NCBI GenBank assembly: GCA_046541415.1
Contig: JBKHDI010000024.1
Coordinates: forward strand, 1 to 44,576
Source: CAZOVB01 sp046541415
GTDB lineage: Bacteria; Planctomycetota; Phycisphaerae; SM23-33
Reading direction: 5' to 3'
DNA: 44,576 nt
The notes under the pieces are model-generated. The model searched no databases. It had not been told where the DNA came from and was given only the letters and a program-made list of their open reading frames with translations. Made by a program: the position numbers and the translations under genes. Shown here piece after piece: positions 24,713-32,073 of the stretch. How positions within the stretch are numbered: the first letter of the stretch is position 1; every line of letters begins with the position of its first letter.

Positions 24713-25757
24713 TCTCATACCCATCCTGGCCGCGGTGCTCCTGCTGGCCGGGGGACCTGCCGCCGCCGGGCCCGAGGCCCGTGTCCAGGCATTTCGGAAG
24801 GCCCTGAGCGAAAAGGCCGCCGCAGCCGAGGCCATGACCGTCATCGGCAAAGACGGCTGGCTGTTCCCGGCCAATGAGCTGCGTCACATATCGGTCGGGC
24901 CCTTCTGGGGCGAATCGGCCCAGAAGGTCTCGCGGGCCTCCCGGGCCGATCGAAAGGATCCGCTTGCTGCCATCGTCGCTTACCACCAGGCCTGCAAGGC
25001 GGCGGGGATCGAGCTGATCCTCCTGCCCGTGCCCGCCAAATCTGTGGTCTACCCGGACATGATTACCGACCTGCCCGCCCCTGCCCCGGCCGGGCAAGGC
25101 AAGCGGATGGATACCGCCCACCAGCAGTTCTATAAGATCCTGGGCGAGAAGGGCGTGAGAGTTCTGGACATCACCGACGATCTGATCGCCGCCCGGGCCG
25201 CGGGCGAAAAGGTCTACTGCAAGACCGACGCGCACTTCTCCCCGGTCGCCTGCCGCATCGCCGCCAAAAAGCTGGCCGAACATATGGGCAAACCCGACTG
25301 GCTGAAAGATGCAAAGGCCCTTGCCATTGAGACCGCCCGGAAAGAATTCAAGATCACCGGCGACCTGATCGCCACCTTGCCTCCGGGCAAGAAGATGGCC
25401 CAGGAACAGCTGGCTGCCAGGTTCGTCCACCAGGCCGGTACGGACCAGCCAGTGGATGACGACGAATCCAGCCCGGTGCTCATCCTGGCCGACAGCCACG
25501 GCCTGGTCTACCACATCGGCGACGACATGCACGTCAAGGGCGCAGGGCTGGTCGACCAGCTCGTCGCGGAGTTGGGCATCGGCGTGGATCTGATCGCCGC
25601 CCGCGGATCGGCCGCGACGCCCGTGCGCATCACCCTCTATCGCAAGGGCGCTCGCGACGCGAACTACCTGGCCGCCAAGAAGGTCATCGTCTGGTGCTTC
25701 ACCGTCCGGGAGTTCACCGAGACCTCCGGCTGGGCGACGATCCCCCTGAAACGCTGA
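24699..25757 (+). CDS. AlgJ-like SGNH acetyltransferase
   Basis: A 352-residue protein with a signal peptide (MKYSSLIPILAAVLLLAGG, cleavage near AAAG). The SGNH domain shows GKDGWLFPANEL, D177-x-H179 in KTDAHFSP and S266 in LADSHG. The active-site order matches its larger neighbour, so this is a second, shorter acetyltransferase of the same kind. The start overlaps the preceding gene by 14 bases, with AAGGAAGG as ribosome site, so translation is likely coupled. Two SGNH proteins with one MBOAT parallels AlgJ and AlgX in the alginate system, where one relays acetyl and the other modifies the polymer. Confidence 0.85.
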   Translation: MKYSSLIPILAAVLLLAGGPAAAGPEARVQAFRKALSEKAAAAEAMTVIGKDGWLFPANELRHISVGPFWGESAQKVSRASRADRKDPLAAIVAYHQACKAAGIELILLPVPAKSVVYPDMITDLPAPAPAGQGKRMDTAHQQFYKILGEKGVRVLDITDDLIAARAAGEKVYCKTDAHFSPVACRIAAKKLAEHMGKPDWLKDAKALAIETARKEFKITGDLIATLPPGKKMAQEQLAARFVHQAGTDQPVDDDESSPVLILADSHGLVYHIGDDMHVKGAGLVDQLVAELGIGVDLIAARGSAATPVRITLYRKGARDANYLAAKKVIVWCFTVREFTETSGWATIPLKR

Positions 25758-25796
25758 TGTCCTGATCGCTGGCTGGGGTATTCTGAGGTGCTCCAC

Positions 25797-25947
25797 GGGT
25801 GCCGTGGGTTGGCCCGCAGGGCCAACCACGTATGCAGGACGGCATGACTGTGGTAGATCAGTCGGATCTGACTGAATCGACGTGGTTGCTCCGCTGCCGT
25901 CTTCGCTGCGCTACGACGCCCGAGTCGCTGCGCAGCCCACGGCACCC
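25797..25947. mobile_element. MITE-like inverted-repeat element, 151 bp
   Basis: Terminal inverted repeats of 15 bp with one mismatch (GGGTGCCGTGGGTTG at 25797-25811 and the inverse at 25933-25947) bound the element. Inside are nested inverted repeats: TTGGCCC-GCA-GGGCCAA (25809-25825), CAACCACG (25823-25830) with CGTGGTTG (25881-25888), and TCAGTC-ggatct-GACTGA (25858-25875). It has no coding capacity and fills the gap between convergent genes, a common place for non-autonomous elements. No target duplication is obvious. It may instead be a REP-type element or act as a bidirectional terminator. Confidence 0.55.
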
Positions 25948-25963
25948 TTAACGTCGGTCACGG

Positions 25964-27049
25964 TCACGATTCGAGAAGAACCACGTCTTCGGGTTCGAAG
26001 GTCAACAGCACGGTCCGGCCCGGCTGGGCGGGAAGGTGGCCGCGCGACAGGGCTGTCACCTGCCACTGGATGTCCGTTTCGCCCAGGCGGCAGAGAACCT
26101 GGTGGACTTCGCCGAGGAACATGTGGCTGATGACGGTGGCGGGCAGATGACACCTGCCGGCAGTGACGTCGGAACCCTCCGGCTGCAGGTCGATCTTCTC
26201 GGGACGCAGGCAGATCGACAGGTTCTTGTCGGGCGCATCGCCGCGATGGGGGAGCAGTACGGTCCCGGCGGCGGTGGCGATTGTCAGCCCGGATTCCTCT
26301 GACTCGACCCGGCCGGGCAGGAAGTTCGCCTCGCCGACGAAATCGGCCACGAAACGCGTCTCCGGGCGATCGTAGAGCAACTGCGGCTCGGCGATCTGTA
26401 CGATCCGTCCGGCCTGCATGACCGCGACGCGGTCGGCCATCGACAACGCTTCCTTCTGGTCGTGCGTGACGTACACGCCGGTCGTGCCGGTCGACTTGAT
26501 CAGCTCCCGCAGCTGCGAACGCATGTGAATCCGCAGGCGCGCGTCGAGGTTGCTCAGCGGCTCATCCAGCAGGAGGCAGTCCGGCTGGGCTGCCAGGGCC
26601 CGCGCCAGCGCGACGCGCTGCTGCTGTCCGCCGGAAAGCTGGTTGGGCTTGCGGGACCGGTAGTCGAGCATCTCCACCCGGCCGAGCGAGTCGGTCATCC
26701 GCTGCTGCTGCTGGCTGCGCCCGGCGCCGCGCATCTTGGGCCCGAACTGCACGTTTTTCGCCACCGTCATGTGGGGCCAGAGTGCGTAGTTCTGGAAGAC
26801 CATCGCGGTGTTGCGTTTTTCGACCGGCAGGGCGGTGACATTGCGGCGGCCGAAGTGGATGGTTCCGGCGGTCGGTTCGATCAGCCCGGCGATCATGCGC
26901 AGCAGCGTTGTCTTGCCGCAGCCGGAAGGCCCGAGCAGGAAGAACAGCTCGCCGGCCTGGATCTCCAGGTCCACGTCGGCGACGGCCTCGACGGCGCCCG
27001 GGCCCTGGCCGTAGACTTTCGCTATCGCCTGCAGGCGGATGTCTTTCAT
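25964..27049 (-). CDS. ABC importer ATPase, FbpC/PotA type
   Basis: A 361-residue protein with Walker A GPSGCGKT (40-47), Q-loop in VFQNYALWPHM, signature LSGGQQQR (138-145), Walker B LLLDEP (158-163) and the H-loop in YVTHDQKEALSMADR. A C-terminal TOBE-like domain of about 110 residues follows, as in ATPases for iron(III), spermidine, thiamine or phosphonate uptake. GAGGA precedes the start 15 bases after the permease stop. It powers the fused permease encoded just upstream. The substrate cannot be read from this subunit. Confidence 0.92.
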   Translation of the reverse strand: MKDIRLQAIAKVYGQGPGAVEAVADVDLEIQAGELFFLLGPSGCGKTTLLRMIAGLIEPTAGTIHFGRRNVTALPVEKRNTAMVFQNYALWPHMTVAKNVQFGPKMRGAGRSQQQQRMTDSLGRVEMLDYRSRKPNQLSGGQQQRVALARALAAQPDCLLLDEPLSNLDARLRIHMRSQLRELIKSTGTTGVYVTHDQKEALSMADRVAVMQAGRIVQIAEPQLLYDRPETRFVADFVGEANFLPGRVESEESGLTIATAAGTVLLPHRGDAPDKNLSICLRPEKIDLQPEGSDVTAGRCHLPATVISHMFLGEVHQVLCRLGETDIQWQVTALSRGHLPAQPGRTVLLTFEPEDVVLLES

Positions 27050-27064
27050 GGTCGATTCCTCATC

Positions 27065-28813
27065 TCAGGCACGGAAGATCGCCCCGAGTCGCTTGCCCAG
27101 CAGCAGGGTCGCCAGGGCCATTGTTCCGGCCAGCAGGCCCATGCCGTATACCCCCAGCGCTGCCGCTGCATAGAGTTCGTGCTCCTGTCCCTGGGCCATT
27201 TCGTAGATCTGCTTGGTAATCGGGTAGTCGATGTCCTTCTGGGCCAGCACGAGCGAATCGCTGACCTCGAGCATCGCAAAGGAGAAGGTCAGCACGCCGG
27301 CGGCGACGACATTGGCCAGGATCAACGGCACGGTGATCTTCCGCGCGGCGGTGAATTTCGAGGCCCCGAGGTTGCGGGCTGCCTCTTCGTAGGATTCCGG
27401 GACCTGCTGCAGTCCGGCCGAGACGCCCCGGACAACGAACGGCAGGCGCCGGACCGAGTAGGCGATCACCAGCAGGACGAACGGGTTGCGCGTCGGGCCG
27501 ATCGACTCCAGCCAGCTGCCCGGTACGGTAATCGAGACGTACCCGGCCGCCAGGATCAGGCCCGGGACCGCCAGGGGCAGCATGCACAGACCGTCCAGCG
27601 CGTTGCGCAGCGGGGCCCGGGCGCGGATGATCAGCCAGGCCGCCAGCGAACCGAGGAGGATGTCGATGGTCGTCGACAGGCCTGCGTAGCGCAGGGAGTT
27701 GACGATGCTGTTGAACGTGGCCGGGTCGTGCAGCACGGCCTGGAGGTGCTCCAGCGTGTAGCGCTCGGGCAGGATGGTCAGGAACCAGCGGTCGGTTACC
27801 GACAACAGCACCACGCCGATATGCGGCAGGACCGAGAGCAGGACGATCCCGCCGAACAGGGCCCAGGCCCCGATCGTGCCCAGCCAGCCCAGCCGGCGCG
27901 TCTGGGACTGCGTGGAAGATTTCGATCCACCGCCCGGTATCGCCCGGCCGAAGACGAACTTGCCCAGCAGGTATAACCCCACCGAGCCGGCCAGCAGCAG
28001 AAACACCAGCGAGAACGTCCGCCCGGTGTAGTCGCCGCCCTTGAGCTCGTTGAAGATCGTCACCGGGATCAACTCGTTGTACTGCAGGATCACCGGCGTG
28101 CCGATGTCCGTCAGTGACCAGATGAAGACGATCGTTCCCCCGGCAAAAAGCCCGGGCCTCATCAGCGGCAGGGTGACGCGGAAGAACGTCCGGATCGGCC
28201 CGGCCCCGAGGTTCCGGGCCGCCTCGGTGTAGCCCGGATCGACATTGGCCAGGGCGGCCGAGGCGTTGAGGTACAGGATCGGATACAGGTGCAGCGCCTG
28301 GAGCAGGACGACCCCTGCAAAGCCACTTTCCAGCCAGTTGGGGGGCAGCCGGCCGGGGCCTGTCTCCAGCAGGCCGGCCTCGATGAGAATCGCGTTGAGC
28401 ACGCCGAAACGGGCCAGGACCCGCTTCATCGCCACCGCCCCGACAAAGGGCGGCAGGATCATGGGGACCAGCACGGCCAGGCTCAGCAGCGATTGGCCGC
28501 GGAAACTGCAGCGGGCCCGCAGGATCGCCAGCGGAATCGCCAGGACCAGGCAGCACAGCGTGGTCACCGACGCCAGGGCCAGGCCATTGACCATCTGCGA
28601 GACCAGCGTCGGGTTCTGCCAGATCCGCCCCAGCCAGTAGAGGCTGAACTTCCCCTCGTGACGGAAGCCGGCCAGGACCGACTCGGCCAGGGGCCAGATC
28701 AGAAACAGGCCCAGAGGCAGGAAGAGGGCGATGGCCTCCAGGCCCAGCAGTCCGGGCCTCCGTGCCATGTCGCCGGCCGCAGCCAGCAGGGGGTTGGAGC
28801 GGGGCGGCTGCAT
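27065..28813 (-). CDS. Fused double-domain ABC permease (FbpB type)
   Basis: A 582-residue protein with about 12 hydrophobic segments. Two EAA loops, which contact the ATPase, are nearly identical in form: YTEAARNLGAGPIRTFFRVTLP (about 195-216) and YEEAARNLGASKFTAARKITVP (about 475-496). The protein is therefore a tandem fusion of two permease units, as in FbpB and ThiP. It starts seven bases after the binding-protein stop with no clear ribosome site, so translation is probably coupled. A linker rich in Gly and Ser near 293-303 joins the halves. Confidence 0.92.
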   Translation of the reverse strand: MQPPRSNPLLAAAGDMARRPGLLGLEAIALFLPLGLFLIWPLAESVLAGFRHEGKFSLYWLGRIWQNPTLVSQMVNGLALASVTTLCCLVLAIPLAILRARCSFRGQSLLSLAVLVPMILPPFVGAVAMKRVLARFGVLNAILIEAGLLETGPGRLPPNWLESGFAGVVLLQALHLYPILYLNASAALANVDPGYTEAARNLGAGPIRTFFRVTLPLMRPGLFAGGTIVFIWSLTDIGTPVILQYNELIPVTIFNELKGGDYTGRTFSLVFLLLAGSVGLYLLGKFVFGRAIPGGGSKSSTQSQTRRLGWLGTIGAWALFGGIVLLSVLPHIGVVLLSVTDRWFLTILPERYTLEHLQAVLHDPATFNSIVNSLRYAGLSTTIDILLGSLAAWLIIRARAPLRNALDGLCMLPLAVPGLILAAGYVSITVPGSWLESIGPTRNPFVLLVIAYSVRRLPFVVRGVSAGLQQVPESYEEAARNLGASKFTAARKITVPLILANVVAAGVLTFSFAMLEVSDSLVLAQKDIDYPITKQIYEMAQGQEHELYAAAALGVYGMGLLAGTMALATLLLGKRLGAIFRA

Positions 28814-28820
28814 GGACGAG

Positions 28821-30242
28821 TCAGTCGGCGCGGATCCTGTCGTACTTGTCGCGGAAGAACTGCGACCAGCCGGTCACCAGCTTCTCGCGTTCGGTGGCGT
28901 CGCGGAGCTTGCGATTGGCCTCGGCGACCTGTTCCATGGTCCGCACGTCGGGGGGCAGTTCGTCGAAGACGGCCTTGAGTTCGGCATCGAAACCGGTGGC
29001 AATCAGCCGGTCCTTGGCGGCCTGAAGTCCGCTGAGATTGTCGATCGCCGCCGCCTTGATCAACATCCGAAGGACGTTGAACCGCGTGGCGCGGATGTCG
29101 GCGTCAATCGCCATGGCCTTGCCCTGCTCGTAGAAGTTCACGATGTACGGCAGCGTGCCTTCCAGCGGCTGGCTGTAGAAGTCGCGGCGGATCGGCTGGC
29201 GACCCAGGGCTCGTTTGGCCGGGCCTGCCTCGGTCCCGACCGACAGGGCCCAGAGCGCCTGGCCACGGGCGCTGAGCACGAAGTCCACGAACGCCTGGGC
29301 CAGTTCGGGATGCGGCGGATTCTTGAGGATGCCGATCGGGTCGGCCCCGAAGGCGGTCTGCCCGGCCGGGCTGATGTAAACCAGGTCGTCCGGGTGGTTT
29401 TCGACCCGTTCGGTCCCGTAGAAATCGATGCACGTGGCCACCGGCGCTTCGGCGATCACCGCATTGGCCGCGTCGGAGGCTCCGTCGTAGAACTTGCTGA
29501 CGTTGCCGAGAATGCCCAGCAGCCTCGCCCAGCCGTCCGGCCAGTTTCCGCCGGACTGGACGATCATCTCGTAGGTGGCCGCAGCCGAGCCGGACTGCGT
29601 CGGGTCTGCCAGGGCCAGCAGGTCGTTGAACCGCTTGTCGCCCATCTCTTCCCACCGCCCCGGCGGGGTGATGTTGTAACGCTCCAGCAGCGTCTTGTTG
29701 TAGAGTATGCCGAATCCGCTGACCGCCGAGCCGGCCCAGAGGCTGTTCTGGTCGTCCCAGAAGGGCAGGCCGTTGAACGTGGCAGGGACGTTGTCCTTGT
29801 AGTCGGCCGGGATGTCCATCGGCGCCAGGATTCCCGCCCGGGCCATGCGACCGAACTCGTATTCCCCGCCGCCCCAGACGATGTCCATTTCGGAGGTTTC
29901 GGCCCGCTGGTAGACGTTCATCAGGTGTTCGACGATCTTGCCCGTCCCGCCGCCGATGTTGCGCCACTGCAGCCGGGCCCGTTTGCCTGCAGCCAGGGCG
30001 TAATCCAGCATGAAGGCGCGGGTGAACTCCTTTTCCACCATGTCCGGGTGGGGGCTGATGATCACCAGCGTCACTTCCGGCAGTTCGTCAAGGCTCTTGC
30101 CGTACTTCTCCTGCAGCTGGCTGTCGACTTCCGCGGCCTGCTCGTCGGTCACGTCGGGCTGCTGCTCGCGTCGGCAGCCGGCCAACATGGCCGCAATCAG
30201 CAACATGCCTGCAAGAATCCATCTTCGTCGTGTCGGTCTCAT
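28821..30242 (-). CDS. ABC importer substrate-binding lipoprotein
   Basis: A 473-residue protein with a clear lipoprotein signal: MRPTRRRW, a hydrophobic stretch and L20-A-G-C23. The rest resembles family 1 and FbpA-like binding proteins: VTLVIISPHPDMVEKEF at the first strand, DIVWGGGEYEFGRMARAG, then GFGILYNKTLLERY and LLALADPTQSGSAAATYEM. The last motif (DP-x-x-SG) is typical of iron(III) and 2-aminoethylphosphonate or thiamine binding proteins. Residues about 350-473 are a helical C-terminal extension. A GAGGTGAG ribosome site precedes the start. Iron(III) or a small organic anion are both possible ligands. Confidence 0.88.
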   Translation of the reverse strand: MRPTRRRWILAGMLLIAAMLAGCRREQQPDVTDEQAAEVDSQLQEKYGKSLDELPEVTLVIISPHPDMVEKEFTRAFMLDYALAAGKRARLQWRNIGGGTGKIVEHLMNVYQRAETSEMDIVWGGGEYEFGRMARAGILAPMDIPADYKDNVPATFNGLPFWDDQNSLWAGSAVSGFGILYNKTLLERYNITPPGRWEEMGDKRFNDLLALADPTQSGSAAATYEMIVQSGGNWPDGWARLLGILGNVSKFYDGASDAANAVIAEAPVATCIDFYGTERVENHPDDLVYISPAGQTAFGADPIGILKNPPHPELAQAFVDFVLSARGQALWALSVGTEAGPAKRALGRQPIRRDFYSQPLEGTLPYIVNFYEQGKAMAIDADIRATRFNVLRMLIKAAAIDNLSGLQAAKDRLIATGFDAELKAVFDELPPDVRTMEQVAEANRKLRDATEREKLVTGWSQFFRDKYDRIRAD

Positions 30243-30277
30243 CGTCTCACCTCGCCAGTTGCCCCAGCCCCGGAACG

Positions 30278-30793
30278 CTAGATGCCCAGGTCTTGCTTGT
30301 TCAGGATAGCGTGGAACTCGAAGCCCGCGGCCTCGACGTTCTCTTTTGCGCCTTGCATCCGGTCGATCGCGAAGACCAGCCGCAGGATCTCGGCGCCGTT
30401 GGCCTTGAGCGTTTCTGCCGCGGCCAGGGCGGCCCCGGCCGTCGTGCCGATGTCCTCGACCAGCACGACCTTCTTGCCCGCAACGGCCGTTCCTTCGATG
30501 AGCTTGTCGGTCCCGTAGCCTTTCCCGGCCTTGCGGACGATGGTAAAGGGCTTGCCCGTGGCCAACGACGTCGCTGCCGCCAGGGACACCGCGCCCAGCT
30601 CGGGTCCGGCGATCACATCGGCGTCGGAGACGTGCTCGGCGAACCGGCGGCCGAACTCTTCGAGGATATCCGGCTGGGTTTCGAAGAGGTACTTGTCGAG
30701 GTAGTACTTGCTGCGTTTGCCGCTTCGCAGCACGAAGTCGCCCTCAAGATAGGCGGTTTCCTTGACCCGCTTTACCAACTGCTCCAGTTCCAT
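30278..30793 (-). CDS. pyrE: Orotate phosphoribosyltransferase
   Basis: A 171-residue protein that joins orotate to PRPP to make OMP in pyrimidine synthesis. The start at 30793 is preferred to 30847 because AAAGGAG lies 8 bases before it. Recognisable are YYLDKYLFET (substrate end), IAGPELGAVSLA, FTIVRKAGKGYGT and the PRPP loop VVLVEDIGTTAGAA (109-122). It is somewhat shorter than the E. coli enzyme (213 aa), which is usual for many bacterial and archaeal forms. It lies 35 bp before the binding-protein gene on the same strand, which may be chance or a shared transcript. Confidence 0.92.
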   Translation of the reverse strand: MELEQLVKRVKETAYLEGDFVLRSGKRSKYYLDKYLFETQPDILEEFGRRFAEHVSDADVIAGPELGAVSLAAATSLATGKPFTIVRKAGKGYGTDKLIEGTAVAGKKVVLVEDIGTTAGAALAAAETLKANGAEILRLVFAIDRMQGAKENVEAAGFEFHAILNKQDLGI

Positions 30794-30936
30794 GCGATGC
30801 ACTCCTTTCGGTCTGCAGGTGGTAGCATGGATTGCTGCCGGGGTCAATAGCGACGGTCGGGAAACCGGCAGGGCTGACAGCAGAAGAGATGTTCCGGTGC
30901 GTGCCTCGCCGCAGTACGGGGCGGGGCCGTCGGAAA

Positions 30937-31704
30937 CTAGTCCTTCTCGCGCAGCAGGTAGCCGGGGACCGAGTCGAACTCGTCGCCGCGGAAGGTGTGG
31001 CCCAGGTAGGTCTTGCGGACCAGGGGATCGTTGATCAGGTCCTTGGGAGGCCCTTCGCGAAGGACCTTGCCCGAGTCGATGATGTAGGACCGGTCGGTGA
31101 CGGTGAGCGTCTCGCGGACATTGTGGTCGGTCAGCAGGATGCTGATGCCGCGGTCCTTCAAGCCCTTGATCTCGGCCTGGAGGTCTTCGACGGCAATCGG
31201 GTCTACGCCGGAGAAGGGCTCATCCAGCAGGATCATCGTAGGGTTGGTCACCAGGGCCCGGGCGATTTCCAGCTTGCGGCGCTCTCCACCGGAGAGCGTG
31301 CGTGCCTGTTGCGAGGCCTGGATGGTCAGGCCGAACTGCTCGAGCAACTGCCCGCATCGCTGTTTGCGAAGCTTGCGGGGGATCTTCATGGTCTCCATGA
31401 TGGCCATGACGTTGTCGCGGACGCTGAGACGCTGGAATATGCTCGGCTCCTGCGAGAGGTAGCCCATCCCGCGGCGGGCGCGCTTGTACATGGGTATGGA
31501 AGTTACGTCGACGCCCTCGAAGACCACCGAGCCGCCGTCGGGGCTGGTCATGCCCATGGTCATCCGGAAGCTGGTGGTCTTTCCGGCGCCGTTTCGGCCG
31601 AGCAGGCCGACGATTTCTCCCTGGTTGACCTTGAAGGAGACGTGGTCGACCACGGCCCGACCCGAGTACTTTTTGATCAGATCTTTGACTTCCAGCAAAA
31701 TCAT
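30937..31704 (-). CDS. lptB: LPS export ABC transporter ATPase
   Basis: A 255-residue protein. The ATG at 31704 with GAGG some 12 bases upstream is preferred to a TTG at 31722. It shows Walker A GRNGAGKT (36-43), GYLSQEPSIFQRLSVRDN (LptB-type Q-loop), signature LSGGERRK, Walker B MILLDEPFSGVDPIAV and LLTDHNVRETLTVTDR. These segments match LptB, which powers LPS extraction by LptFG. The other lpt genes are not in the window. A C-terminal tail of about 15 residues follows the core. Its presence supports an LPS-type outer membrane in this organism. Confidence 0.92.
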   Translation of the reverse strand: MILLEVKDLIKKYSGRAVVDHVSFKVNQGEIVGLLGRNGAGKTTSFRMTMGMTSPDGGSVVFEGVDVTSIPMYKRARRGMGYLSQEPSIFQRLSVRDNVMAIMETMKIPRKLRKQRCGQLLEQFGLTIQASQQARTLSGGERRKLEIARALVTNPTMILLDEPFSGVDPIAVEDLQAEIKGLKDRGISILLTDHNVRETLTVTDRSYIIDSGKVLREGPPKDLINDPLVRKTYLGHTFRGDEFDSVPGYLLREKD

Positions 31705-32073
31705 GTAGGTGTTTACCCTCAATCCCCACGTAATGTGCGGGATATTGTGAACAAGCTGTGGATAACTCTCCTGCGCTCCGCCCTGGACAGCGTCAATCCG
31801 CCTTACCTACCAGACCGGCTGGGCTTGCCAATTCTGTCAAGCCTGAGACCGGGCGAATCAGAGAATCCTTTCTCGGTATTTAACCCTTGTTCTAGCAAAG
31901 GGTTACTTGTTATTGCCTCAGCAGCTCGCCTGCGTCGGGCTTGCGGCCCGAGGCCGATGCGTCCCAGTCTCGGCCGGACAAGGTCCTCAGCAGCTGCCAT
32001 GTCCGACCATATCAGGATTGTTTATAACTGCAAAGGGACCCGAAAAACACGTATTACGCTATAGGGAAAATTC
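31705..32073. other. Intergenic region with a DnaA box and a hairpin
   Basis: This 369-bp gap between lptB and lepB (both minus) holds no gene. TGTGGATAA at 31757-31765 is a perfect DnaA box (TTATCCACA on the minus strand), about 50 bp before lptB. TAACCCTT and its inverse AAGGGTTA (31881-31888 and 31898-31905) form an 8-bp hairpin with a 9-nt loop, a possible lepB terminator though without a U-tract on that strand. I found no convincing promoter for lptB. Confidence 0.45.
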
